Shown: piece after piece, positions 39,136 through 51,278 of the stretch
Position numbering within the stretch: position 1 is the stretch's first letter
Layout of the letters: each line of letters starts with the position of its first letter
Origin: Mycteria americana
Lineage: Eukaryota > Chordata > Aves > Ciconiiformes > Ciconiidae
Reading direction: 5' to 3'
NCBI RefSeq assembly: GCF_035582795.1
Contig: NC_134367.1
Span: 53,971,562-54,035,561 of the forward strand
Length of the DNA stretch: 64,000 nucleotides
Notes under the pieces: model-generated
Seen by the model: the letters and a program-made list of their open reading frames with translations, nothing else
The model's database searches: none
Told to the model about the DNA's origin: nothing
Program-made: the position numbers and the translations under genes

Positions 39136-42100
39136 CAAAGTGAACTCCACGATCCCACAGAGATTCTAGCACATCGGGAAAACAATTGGGACTCCCAGTT
39201 TTTAAATGCCAGAGGGTACCAGGACACAGTGTGCCAAGATGCTTAGCAAACTGTTCTGCGTATCTCCTTACTCCTTCACCTCCCCTTCATGTCAGATGGC
39301 TCAAATGAACTTGGTGTTTTCCAAGGTTTCCACTGATAATGAGTGAAAAGAAATTATTTTCCAATACTAACTTTTTTTCTTTTGTCTACTTCTAGTTTTC
39401 TTGACAGGATGACTAGACAAAGTAAAATAATAGGTAAAAAATATAAACCAGTTGCATTTAATTTTCTCTTGGCTGACAATAGTCTTGGAATGCAGTCATT
39501 GACCTGCTGACCTGTGTCTTGGATGTATGGTCAGAAAATTAGAATAGACAGAATAAGATGTGTTGATCTTGGATCTAAGTCTGATTTTGTATATTTTGAT
39601 TTGATCAATTCATAACTAAATGTTGGAGGAATGAAGAAAGCAACCTCCCCACCCATTTTCAGGCAGAATCAGCTGTAATGTCCTGCTCTGTGGTTCATTT
39701 TTTTATACTTCAAACTGTACAGACAATGAGATTGTTTTAATTACTTATTTTATATTACAGATAAATTTCCCTGCCTCTTTTCTTAGAGCTAATCAGGCAT
39801 AGACAGTTGCTTCAAGAACTGCAATATTAAAATATAAATATAAACCACAAGAAACTCCTAACACTTAAAAACTCTTTGCATAAGACAGGCAAATTACGAA
39901 AAATTACCCCGTGAATATAATTATTTTATTACTTCTTTCAATATTTTTTTACACGTTTTTGCATATTTAGACACTTCTGAACACTTACCAAACAGCAAGG
40001 AAAACTTTGAGAAATAATAAGTTTACCTAAACTCATCATTTCATTGTTACTGTTTTTAAAATCCTTGACGACTTCAACCTAAATTTGCCAAATCCTTTCA
40101 GCTGCAAAAAATGTAGGGATTATTTTATTTGCCTTTTAGTCAATACTATGTCATAATCTCATTCCCATTTCCATCCTCTCCATGACAAGTTTGTTTAAAA
40201 CCACCTTTCAGGGTTCCCAAGTGGTAACTTAAGTGTCAAGCTTAAGTCACTCCGTGGTATGGGACTTTTAGGCTGTTTTTCACTACACTGTTGCAAAAGT
40301 GTGCTGGAATGCAGGTGTCCCAACTCCAGGTTCGATACTTATTCAATAGGTAGAAGAGTCATTCTCAGTCTTGTGCTCAATAACAACTGAACGATTGTGT
40401 ACGAAATAACAGCTGTAACAGATGATCTCACAGTCAAATGAACAAGATACTGTCTTGGAAGCTGGGAGCTACAAGCTTAAATTCCTTCAGGTACAGGTGG
40501 AACTGGGGTGTTCAGTCCCTTCCCGCAGCATGAGAGCCTAACACCTTTTGAATCCAGTCCTTCAATTCCTCTTCTTCCTTTACAATAAATTTAATGTTTA
40601 ATTCCACTGGAATACATTTACCCAAACTGAGTTTTCTAATTCTTAAAAACTCTACCTATAGTAAAGCTTCAATGTCAGAAATGTTTTAATCCTGTGGGAT
40701 TAGATGCCACTAAAATAACTTCTTTGCTAAACATAGCAACTCTTAAAAAAAGCCTTGGAAAACAGATGTGCTAATAGTCTTGAATGGAAAACACTGTATA
40801 CTCACCACCATCCATTCTTTAGCTTAGGATGGAAAATAAATGACACTAGTCTTCAGAAGTTCCTATTTAAAGATTCATTGTGCTTCTGGCAAATGTCAAC
40901 AATCAGGATGGGAGAGAGGAAAAGTGTAGGTGATCATAAAAGGAGAATTTGGCTGGCAGATTATATTTAGAATTTGCCTGGTGTGGGGAGGTATAGAAGG
41001 TGAGATTTCACCTACTTTCTAGAAAGTCATTATTTTAATTTGAAAAGTCCTCAAGGTATGGCAAGACCACTCACACTAGGGCTGTACTTTTGAGATTTCT
41101 GGACTGTAGCAAATGCTTTTTGTTCCACAAAGTCCTACAACTACAGATTAAATCAACGTGCACAGTTGGTAGTGACACTTTTTTAACAGCAGTGAAATAA
41201 AATGACTGGTTCTATGACAAAAATATCCTTTTAATTGTCCAGTCTGGGCAATGACCCAAGGTAAAAACAAGCAGGCTAAATGGCCTGTTGCCATATCTCT
41301 CAAGAAACAATTATAATATTGTTCTTCCATTCCTTGTGTTGGCTGGGTTCCCATTTCTTAATCTGTCTGTAAGGGCTGACATTATTATTTCTCTGTATTT
41401 GCTTTTTAAATTGTAGTTTCTAGAGTTTCTCTTTTCATCTATCTCTCAACCTCTTTCTCACAATTTTCTGCTTTGCTACTGAATTTTCTCATCTGTTCCA
41501 TTTCCCTGTTTTTTTGTCCTGGCATCGGTTGCTGGAGATAGTTGTGAGGTTAGCTTAAATCTATCTAGTTTCCATTCACCACTTCTGTAATTTCCCCAGA
41601 ATGGGATCACGCCATCAAATACTGAAAAAAATCCCAATTGTACCTTTAGAGAAGGAAAGTGTGAAAAAGAATCCCGTTCTGCAGGCAAAAAGGAAGGCAT
41701 CAAAGGAAGGCTGACCATAGGTGTCATATACCGGTGAGGTGGCATGCAGGCGGTAAACTCAAGAGAAGGATCCAAAAACTAGCATCAAGGCAATACACAC
41801 TTAGCACAGAAATTGGTACTGAGGGGAGCACATGGACACTTACGTTACACTTGAAGCCATCTGGACCACACAGAATATCCATTACTGTGTTTACCTATGG
41901 CCTGCATGAGGCACTTGATTGGAAAAGAGGAGTCTATACTCTAGTCCTTTCATGTTCTTGGCACTGATGAAAGCAAGGGCGGAGAAACAAGGTTTTCAGA
42001 TGAGCTGGTCTCAGAGTACCTTACCACTGTCATTGCTGATGTGTCTTCTTGTTTCCATTCACAGAGGCATATTAAAACTATCAAATCTGAAAGCAGTTTA

Positions 42101-44386
42101 AAAAGCATGCACAGTGATATTCCCTGTAGTGTGAATCAGGATGCTGTTATAGCAGTTGGGATACCGTAGCACCTCTGAAATTGCTTTAATAGTAAACTTA
42201 ATGCACCTCTTTCCCTCACCCGGCGTCCCGCTGACTGTTCCTTGTGAGCTGAAAAGAGAAAGTGTTGGCATTTAGAAATTAAGAATAATAAACAGGTAGG
42301 AGAAGAGAAGATTACTTCATTTTGAGCAGTGAGAGTGGACAGAAAGGAAAGCCAGCTTAGCCCCAGAGGCATACGGGAGACCCATCCTCTGCCTCCCCTG
42401 TTTGCTCTCAGGGTAGAGCTCAGTGGGGAGGAATTCTAGAAGAAAGGTCCCTGGGCAGCTAAGAATGAAATAAGCTTTTAAGCTTAAAGTAGACTGAATT
42501 TTATTGTTTTGGTTTTTTTTTTTCTTTGTGACCCTATCTCATACTTTTCAGTTGAGATCTTCACTTCTTGTTTTTCCACAGGAAACCAACACATTTTTCT
42601 CCATTAAGTTGTCTGATATTAAAAATGAACCCAGAGGTAACTGTCAATCCAGGGTACACACATCTCTAGGAGTAGTGAACCTAATTAAAGTGATGAATGA
42701 CAGCAACCACAAGGGAGACCCATAACATGAGACACATTCAGGAAGGCTGGGAGCTGGCTTTGCCTTCAAACAGTTTAGATAGCATGAGAGCTGAGATTGC
42801 CAGTCACCAACTTCTAAGGAAAAGTCCTTCCTGGACTGCACAAGCCAGCACCAACCTGGTGGGGAGCAGACAGTAGAGACACAGCTCTCAGCCCTGGGCC
42901 ATGCCCAGGCTGTCACGCACACTCACAGCTTGGCATCACACTTTTAGGAATTGCCCAGCTGTGCATCACAATGCCCAACTTCTTTTAGGACCTGGCACTT
43001 TAGTCCTGAAAAATCAATGTATATAAGTATCTTTTTGGCAGAACAGTGCAGAAAATGCAGAGGGAATGAATCTCAAATATTGCTGCAAGAGGGACTGGAG
43101 GAACCGTGTCCGTCCCCTCAGCGTGAAGGTTAACACTGAAGAAGCACATTAGCAGGAACAGTGTGCCACTAAACACATCATCAAAGGGAGGCTGAAGGAA
43201 TGATGGGGCCCTTTTGCTCCCTGCTACAGTCTGAGCAGCCCTTTCGAGGCACGGGGATAAAGCAAGCACAGGTCCATTCGGACACACGGATCTCCCTCCT
43301 GTGTATACTGATCAAAGAGAACCGCATCACCCACAACCACAGTAAAATATTTGTTTTCATCTGCAGCACTTTGTTGGCAGAAAGTGATCAGAAAGATTGC
43401 TTTTCAACAGCAACATATTTAGAATTTATTATTATTATTTTTAATGGAAAGCAATTGTCCTTGCAGGGTAAAATTTAAAGATAACAAGCTGGAACCATGC
43501 ATGGCTTTATTAACATAGTGAGCTGAATTCCTCTCTCCCCCTCCAAACACAAACCCATGCTGGGCCTATGAAATGAAAGCTGTCTTTAATGAAACAAGGA
43601 AATGGCATGACTGAATGAATGGAGCTGCCTAACAGACCCGTGTCTAGTAACTGGAGAAACTCTTGCTGAGAGAAATGGACTGTGAATGTTCGTTACAAAA
43701 ACACTGATTAAGAGATAAAGGACAACAATCTGACCCCAAAACAAATGTTGTTTAAGATCTGTCCCCCATTAACTTTTTATCCTCACCTATATATTTCTCT
43801 TAAACTATTGGAGTCATGTCATCTAAAGAGCTTCCTGACAGCCTGCTGGCCATTTCAGCAAAGGTCATCTCTAATTGGGGTTACTCTCCAGAAATAAAAG
43901 TTAAGTCCATATTTCTATATGATTTAGTGACTACCTCTAATTACTGGGAGAATATATACTTCTATCAGCATCTCAGACATGATTGTACTATATTTTATTT
44001 ATTCACATAATACATTTGCTCTCCATTTTCTTCCACTCCCTTCTTCACTCAGGGCTGTCTCAAAAGGTTAGGATCAGTGTGTGCAGATATACAAAACTGC
44101 TGTATCCTGTTGCTCCGTGTACAGAAGAAGAATGTTGTATCCCTGGTGGTTATGTGAGCAAGGACAGTATTGGATTCCTTTAGTGTAGTGACCCATCCAA
44201 CCTGGTAAATCATTGTCTTTTTTAAAATGGTCAGCTTGGTCTAGTTCCTCCTATTTAATAACTTCTGTTGTGATAGCCCCTATCTTTTTAGGCCAGATTT
44301 TTTCACAGCCTTCCTGATTTTGGTAGACTTCACTCATTTCTTGTTTCTATCTCTTGGCCATCTGCTCATCAGTTTTCACTTGGTTT
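39136..44386. other. Unique non-coding DNA
   Basis: No gene is supported. There is a short inverted repeat ACTTAAG...CTTAAGT near 40227-40247. Open frames are 99 codons or fewer with no recognisable family. Confidence 0.65.
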
Positions 44387-45111
44387 CCCTAAGAATATGA
44401 GTAAAAATGACTGCACTATCTCTGATCAAATGTTTAGTTAGCTTACTATCCCGCCTTTGGTAGTCATCAGTAGTGAATATTAAATAAAGCAGGTAAGGAA
44501 TAGTTCTTCCCTGTCGATGGCTTCCCAGCTTGTAGCAGTCAGCAATTTAAGGACTTCCTTTGCAGTAGGTTGTGTCCAGGCCATTGACTTTATTAGCCTG
44601 CTCACGGCCTCTCCTCCACCTATTCTTCTCCTAGTTTATATCTATTTTTAATCTACACAACATCCTGTGGCACTACTAGCACAATGCATGAAAAGTTGTT
44701 CTTCCTTTTATTTTGATTGTAATCGTGCTACTTGTTAATTTCATTGGGTGACTTAACACTTGGACACTGTGAGAAGTATCACAACTTCATTCATGATCTT
44801 ATGAATCATGATTTTCTTGACCTGTACTATACTATCTTTTAGATGTTGTCTTTCCACGGTGAGAACCCTTGCTCTTTTTGCTTATTACTATGTATTTCTT
44901 CTTGGATGAAGGTTGCTCGGTACCTCTGGTCTTTCTTGTTTCCAGTGGTTTTTCCTTTCTCACTTAACTATATCCTTTCTGAAAGGAAACTAGAACTGCA
45001 TGCAGCATTCAAGAACAGACACAAAATGATTTCTGTGTTCCTTGCTTGTATGTTTTGCTTTATTGCTTTTTTTAATGTATCTGAACTTTCTATATGGTAT
45101 TTTTTAGCACT

Positions 45112-45151
45112 GTTTCCCTCAAATTGTACACGTTTTCCTCAAATTGTACAC
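45112..45151. repeat. 20-bp tandem duplication inside the old CR1
   Basis: CCTCAAATTGTACAC occurs twice (45117-45131 and 45137-45151) at a period of 20 bp, with near-identical T/C-rich sequence before each copy. It lies within the old CR1 and is a local duplication after insertion. Confidence 0.8.
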
Positions 45152-45490
45152 AACGCTCCCTGGATATCTTTTCTACACCTTTTAGTGGGCATCATCATAT
45201 GTGTATATAAGTAGGTTATTTTTGTCTACAATGTATATTGCTTTGCATTCATGAATACTGAATTCAGCTGATTAAAACTTAATATTTTCAATGGTCAGTC
45301 CCAGGTTTAACTACCCTGAAAAATTTTGTATCAAATCTGTTATCTTGCTAATTAAAACAAAGGGCTAAAACCATTGGTAGATAATTTATTTTGTATTAGA
45401 CTTTTGTTTTACTTTTGGGGTAAATAATGTCTGGTACTCATGATCTGATGGTATCTTTCTGTCCATTTTTTCCAAAACCCTTTCTATAAC

Positions 45491-45576
45491 TGGGGGCTTG
45501 AGGGGGAAGTTGGATCAGATGACCTCCAGAGGTCCTTTCCAACCTCAACCATTTTGTGGTTCTGTAATTCTATGAG
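45491..45576 (+). mobile_element. Very short CR1 3' end, nested in the older CR1
   Basis: The text GGATCAGATGACCTCCAGAG, then GTCCTTTCCAACCTCAACCA, ending TTCTGTAATTCTATGAG is the classic avian CR1 3' end, here about 85 bp and heavily 5'-truncated. It is well conserved compared with the surrounding old CR1 and lies on the opposite strand. The old element's sequence resumes on either side, so this is a later insertion. Confidence 0.85.
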
Positions 45577-46529
45577 AGTGCTTGTTTTGAACACTTCTTC
45601 CCTGGATGGCCAGACTCTGGTGTTGGAACCCCCCAAATCCTCCCATCAACACTGATATAGAGTCCACTTAGCTTTTCTGCTTTATTTTCCTTTAGTTCTC
45701 CTTTTCAACTCAATTATCTATTGGCCCTACTGGCTATCAGCAAGCTTCCTACTCCTGAAGTTTTCAAAATGTTTTTATTAATAGTTTTTATGCCTTTAGC
45801 AAGTTGCTCAGAAAAATATTTTCTGTCCAGCCTTATTATGGTTTATATTTAACCTGCTGAACTTTAATCTCTTTTCCATTTTCTTCAGTTGAATATTACT
45901 TCTGATTTTGTGGAATGCCTTTTATCCTTTTAGTAGCTTGATGGCGTGTATATTTACTGTGTGCTTCTGATTCAATGACTTTTAAATGTTGTTTTTTATT
46001 ACTATTTCCTTTCAAGTAAATGTGTCTTTATGTCAAAAGACATTCATGAAGTAAAGATTTTTAATGATAAATGTTACATCGTGGACTTTAGGCTTTGTTT
46101 TTCTCCAATCATTAAGACTGTAATATACTTCATTCAAGTATATTATGGTCACTGTTACAGAATGAATCTTCAAAAATAAGATTTATGCATTTTTGTTTCT
46201 CTTCCTTTATCTCAAAGAATTGTCAAGAACATAATTTGTACTCACTAGTCCTCAGTGATGTGACTGTAAGTTACTTCTTCAACTAACTGAAAAGTGAAGC
46301 ACAACCTCCTTCTGCGCACTACAACTGACTTTACAGATAGCGATAGACTTACATGCTGAGGAATTGCTTCTTTATAATATAACTAGACTATATACTAGGT
46401 AGCATGTACTTTTTCTGAAAATTCTACCCAGATGATATTAAGAAGTGAATTTTTAATTAAAACACCATGGAAATTCCTTTGAAAAATCTGATTCCTGGTG
46501 ATTCCTAGCAGCAGGCAAATGAGATTCCT

Positions 46530-46549
46530 CCCCCCCCCCCCCCCCCCCC
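46530..46549. repeat. C20 homopolymer
   Basis: Twenty uninterrupted C residues between GAGATTCCT and TTATTATTTTTGG. Such a tract can form i-motif or, on the other strand, G-quadruplex structures and is prone to length error in sequencing. Confidence 0.9.
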
Positions 46550-47688
46550 TTATTATTTTTGGAGACTTTTTTTGTTGTTTATAGGAAAAAAATACTTACT
46601 CTAACATAACTTGCTAAGTAAAAGGTCCCTTTGGCAACTATCCCAGAACAGCAACTATAAACACATGTTTAGGTTTTAAGCAGTGTTATACACTAGATAA
46701 TTTATCATTTCCCTGCTATAGCCATTTCATTTCAAGTCATTAGTCAGACCTGTACAAATAAATCACAACCAACAAAACTTTAACAATCCATATAAAGGAA
46801 ATGGCATTCTCGTCTTTTCTATATTTGCAGAGAAAACTTGTAAGAAAAAATTAATAAAGGTGTAAAATGCTTACTTTGCTTTCTACCTTATTAAATTATA
46901 TTCCTGGATATTTTGTTTCACTGGGGAATTCAGCCTTTCGATAGCACTGGTCTTGCTTCTCTGTTTTCAAGTATACATTCCTTTGTGTTTTGTTTGGCTG
47001 AGGAACCCTTCCCTCACTCTTCTAGTCTGTAGGTTAGTCATCATATTTCCCCAATTACTTCGAGTGCAGAGTATGTTTTTCAGGGGTGCATATCACATAA
47101 TTCTAGAAGGTAGGCTGACGAGAAAGAGTTAGACTACTGCCAACTGAGATTTCTTCACCAATAATCAGTGAAGATTTGGAGCATATTTCACCTACATTTT
47201 GAAGGAGAAATTTAGGCATTTGAATGTGGGCCACTGCTGATTGCTGTCTGCAGTAATGTATTGGCTATGTGTGTGTGCTCCCAGCAATAAGTTTTGGCTT
47301 TGCCTTAGTAATAGTGGTTGTGATTAAGACTTTAAAAGAAAAGAAAAAATAATATAAAAACCCCCCTCCAAACCTATTTCAGCCATGATCCTCAGCCATA
47401 GGATATTTTTTTATTCTTTAAACTATGCAAATTGTAAAAACAAATTTGTTTACAAACACTTTCCAGTCATGCGACTTTAAATCTTTATTCCTTGGGGACT
47501 TGTTTTCTTGTTCTAGAAAGTGGATCTAAGAGTAAAACTGCACAACTTAAGAAATGCTCAGTTTTAACCTTTCTAGCAAGTTTGTCAAGTAGCTTAGGGA
47601 AGTGTTTTCATCCATGCATTTCAAATCAGACCAGGGTGGGCCGAGGAAAAGCCTATCAACCTAAATCCATTAAGATTGCCATGAATGC

Positions 47689-47728
47689 GGGGGGCAGGGG
47701 GGAGGACAGGGGGATTGTCTTTCAGGGG
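47689..47728 (+). other. G-quadruplex candidate
   Basis: Four G-runs of 6, 6, 5 and 4 residues occur in 40 bp (47689-47694, 47697-47702, 47709-47713, 47725-47728), with loops of 2, 6 and 11. Three tracts fit the standard quadruplex pattern and the fourth needs a long loop. Confidence 0.5.
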
Positions 47729-48195
47729 CCTTCTGTTTGATTGTGATTATATTTAAATTTGAGAGCTTATTATATTTACAGCTGTGACTACGTTGCTATG
47801 ACAGCAGCAACACTGCCGTCCCTTTTACAAGAAAAGGACAACTGTTTACATATTCCTTAGTACAGCTTGAGTTTCATCTCTTTCTTACAGCCTTTTCAGT
47901 TGTGACTTATGCATGAATAAATTTTGCCTGGCCCCTCACCTGTTTTTTTCTGGAAAAGTTACTTAAGAGTAGCTTAGGTGGAAGTAGTTGGGCAGGGAGG
48001 GGTAGTTGTTTAAATCCTTCTGTGGAGCCGGTTCTCGACACTTTGCTTAAATCTTCACCCTTGCTCCCCTGGAACCTAAACCGTGCTGTGCGCCCTGCTT
48101 TCAGCCAGACATGCTCCTGGCTTCGCTGCCACAATAGCACAGCTCAAGAGCGAGCAAGCCACTCTCTTGTTTCTTGGAAAGAGGGGCCAGTCTGC

Positions 48196-48212
48196 CTGTC
48201 TGTCTGTCTGTC
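48196..48212. repeat. (CTGT)4 microsatellite
   Basis: Four CTGT units in a row, preceded by CTGC. Confidence 0.85.
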
Positions 48213-48299
48213 AAGTGTGTGAACTCCCGCTGTTCCCCAGAGTGCCAGCAGAAAGCAAATCTCATTGCGCCTGCCATTTCCTAGCCAACACTAGCACAA

Positions 48300-48420
48300 T
48301 GGAGAGCATGTAAACAGTTGGCTGGGCTGATTGTTACAATGATTGAAGCAAATCAAGGGCAGCTTTGCCATGAACAATGAAATCTGCACTCTGTATGCAA
48401 ATTCCTCCCTGCTTTCACTT
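48300..48420. promoter_or_regulatory. Enhancer-like patch with SOX and POU motifs
   Basis: Within about 75 bp there is an inverted pair of SOX-type sites (ATTGTTACAAT, 48330-48340), another SOX-type core AACAAT (48373-48378) and a perfect POU octamer ATGCAAAT (48395-48402). Adjacent SOX and POU sites are a known arrangement in neural and stem-cell enhancers, bound for example by SOX2 with POU factors. The motifs are short and can arise by chance in AT-rich DNA, so function is inferred only. Confidence 0.3.
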
Positions 48421-50188
48421 CTGTTTCTCATCTGTGCCAGCATGGTCTTAACAAACCTCCTGTGAACTACAAAACAAGTTGCAAAACCTTGCAGATCACT
48501 GGTCTTTTATTATAAGCTTTCAGTTTCACTTACTTTGCACAAAACATGCCTGAAAGCAGAACCTGAGCTGCACAGCTGGACTCTTTCAGGCAGCTGTTGT
48601 CTTCCCCACACCATTTTTTTTAATACTGGGCTTTGTCTTCTTATTTGCAGTGTTATTAAATAAAGTGATAGCAAAATGAGACCAAGAAGGGTGGCTGCAT
48701 TTTGTGAATCCCATGGTTCTCCATCTTTTCTATTAATCACAGCGTGGGGTGTCTGTTAGATTTACCAAACTCATTATGGTGCAGGAATTCCTTATATCAT
48801 TTAGGAAAGAGCATTATTTTTATCTTTCTTGCAGAAGTAACCTTGCATGTCAGTGCTGAGGTCCCAGCACCTGCCTTACCCTTTGCTGTGTGTGAATGGC
48901 CACATGCCAGCTGCTGAATTTAAGCATGTGCTCTCCTCACTGATGTGAAGCTTGAGAGGTTCAAGAGGCCAATTCCGTGGCTTTCAGTGTTGCACTGAAC
49001 CACTCCATGCAAGCTGTTTTATTTTGTGTCGCGGGAAACACATTTGTCCTTTCTGGGCCCATGTGCCAAAATAGGGTTATACCACTAACTCAGTTATAAA
49101 TATTTCTGCTTTGTCAGAATACGCGTTTCCACTCAGCCCACTCCCATGTGTAGTTGGAATTGCAATGATTTGTTCTGACTGTTAGCAGTCATTATTAACG
49201 GTCATTCAATGGATACTCTCCGTTATTAGTTTGAGTTGCAAGGGAATGTTGTAATTTTGTTTCTAGAGACTTCACCTCCTGTTGGAAAAGTCTTTTGAAA
49301 CTCTTTGTACAAATGAACCACAACTCAGGGTTGTCCTCAAGGGGTACCACACCTGGTAACATGTACAGTTCCTAGCATCCTGCGTTCGCTGCATTGCTTG
49401 GCTTGTGCTAATAATCCCCACTTTGCAGACATGCTGTATTACGTATTACAAAACATGGCATGAATCCAACACAGCATCCATGAATGCTGAAGAAGGGGGA
49501 GGGAGAGGTGTTCGTCACAGAATAATCATTGCTTTCTTGTTTTGGTTGCTCACCAAAGAGCTGTTCAGCTTCATGCTACTCGGTTTCATTCCCACATTGA
49601 GGTCCCACCCAGAGAACCCATTTTTTTCCCTAATTTTCTGGAGGTGGCATGATAGGACTGAAGAGCTGAATCAGATGTCTCCAAATTAAGGCTCTCCAAG
49701 GATTTAAAGGGGAGGTCTTTGGACCAGTCTGCAAGATACAGAAGCATGGTCTATCAAGTGTTTGCTTTCTTCAGGAGTGAGGCTTGCATGAATGGAGCAG
49801 AAGCAAGGCCAACACAGGAATGTAAGCAGATCAGTGAATTGAATTGAAGGGAAAAGAAGCAGATTGTAGGCAGAAAACTCCACCTAGTAAGGGCTGTGGG
49901 AAGGCAGCAGAAGATAAGGAACATCTAAATTGAAACTGATGAGCTAGAATCCAGTATCGCTAAAGAGGTCGGTCACAAGCCCACGTTGGACTAGTGTTGT
50001 TTTACCTGTGATCTATGGCCCTGGAAAGGTCAGTCAGCCTAAGCTGAGGCTAGAGGTTTTAGGGACTGCACAGAACCTTGGATGGAGAGAATAGTTATAG
50101 AGGTGTTTGTATTAATACAATGAGCATTTTTTATTTATTTACTATGTTTTAGCACAAAAAGCAAATTAAAGCCATCTAAAATGTTTCC

Positions 50189-50203
50189 TTTTTTTTTTTT
50201 TTT
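50189..50203. repeat. T15 homopolymer
   Basis: Fifteen T residues after GTTTCC, followed by GCCTGC. Confidence 0.9.
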
Positions 50204-51263
50204 GCCTGCAAGAAGATGCCTCTTTACAAGGAGATAACCAGTGTCACATGTAGTCAGCCATTACCAGGGTACCCATACCCCAAGTACAGCAGCTTTGAGT
50301 GCTTTTTCTAAAAGTAGGTTCCCATTGTTGTTAGCCTAAAACTTTACACAGCCTCAGTTGTGTAGTAACGTAACCATCTTTCACTGTCAGAGAAACGTTC
50401 GGTGAAGGGGTTGTGTACATCTGGCTTGGGCATAAACATTAGCTCAGTGACAAGCAATATCCTCTCTAATGTTTCTGTATAAGCAGAACTTTCAAACAGT
50501 AATGAGACCTGTCTTGAAGAGCCTCTGAGATAATCCTCTTGAAAGATACATTGCTTGATATTAAGTGTCCCATTTTTTCAACAGTTCTGGATGTAAGAAA
50601 TCTTTTAGTCGCTCCATGTTTATATCATTAATGTATTAAGAAATGAGTGACCAATTAGCCTGGTTTCACAAAAATCTCTATTTAGCACAGAGTTTCAGAC
50701 TTTATTTAAGGTTAAAAAAAAAACAAATAAAAGAAGGAAGAAAACCAAATGCTTTAGTTAGACCCTTCCTGATGACATTCTGCTTTACTTTCCCTTCATT
50801 CTTTTTTGCCTTCAGTCCAGACATTTGATCCTTATAAAATATACTTTCCAACAAAAGAAAATATTGTACATTCTTACCCACAAAGCATCCAGACTGTTCA
50901 TTACTTAATCAGTTATGAAAGTGAAGTCTCATGAGTTGGATTGTTTAAAGAAGCTGTATTTAACTTATGGCCAGGTATTGTTCTCCCAAGACATTTTTTA
51001 AAAGACCAAGGAAAGGTCTTGTGCTGTGTGCTTTTTATATCCAAATAACAATTTAATTGTAAATAAAGATTGCTTTCATAGGAATTATGATTAGCATGCT
51101 GTAATGTGTACTGAAAAAAATAAAATAATGAAGCCTATATATCAATTCTTTACAAGGTGACGCTTTCAACATAAATCAATCCATTAAATGGTGTCCCTTG
51201 GCTGCAGTTTATGGCAATACTGACACAAGTGCAGGGCTTTACAGAAGAGAGGGTGTGCAGAGC

Positions 51264-51278
51264 ATGCAAATAGATAAA
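51264..51278. promoter_or_regulatory. POU octamer next to a forkhead-like site
   Basis: ATGCAAAT (51264-51271) is followed directly by AGATAAACA, a forkhead-like core. The surrounding 300 bp is GC-balanced and free of recognised repeats. A possible enhancer; the motif match is the only support. Confidence 0.25.

Larger units (their letters stand above)
44387..46170 (-). mobile_element. Old amniote-type CR1 LINE, degraded
   Basis: A long, strongly diverged CR1 copy on the minus strand, matching the turtle/crocodilian-type CR1 consensus in collinear order. From 5' (high coordinates): the endonuclease C-terminal end with the Ser-Asp-His motif (AGTGACCAT, 46153-46145); the linker, with CAACTTGCTAAAGGCATAAA near 45800 and GGAAGCTTGCTGATAGCC after it; the RT start, with GGGTTTTGGAAAAAATGGAC and TACCAGACATTATTTACCCC; the post-RT region, with TTCATGAATGCAAAGCAATA and TTCTTGAATGCTGCATGCAG; then CACCCAATGAAATTAACAAG, CACAGGATGTTGTG, CAAGCTGGGAAGCCATCGAC; and a 3' end CTCATATTCTTA at about 44388. 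The core RT is deleted. A younger CR1 piece sits inside it. The plus-strand frame at 44843-45214 is antisense to this relic. It explains the T-rich plus strand here. Confidence 0.75.

Noticed and set aside
38856..39227. 123-codon minus-strand open frame
   Set aside because: It is antisense across the CR1 fragment and its 3' end. A product of repeat sequence.
40227..40247. ACTTAAG...CTTAAGT inverted repeat
   Set aside because: Seven-base arms are common by chance in AT-rich DNA. No element around it is recognised.
44843..45214. 123-codon plus-strand open frame with hydrophobic stretches
   Set aside because: It lies entirely antisense to the old CR1 relic. Its T-rich codons and membrane-like look come from the A-rich LINE on the other strand.
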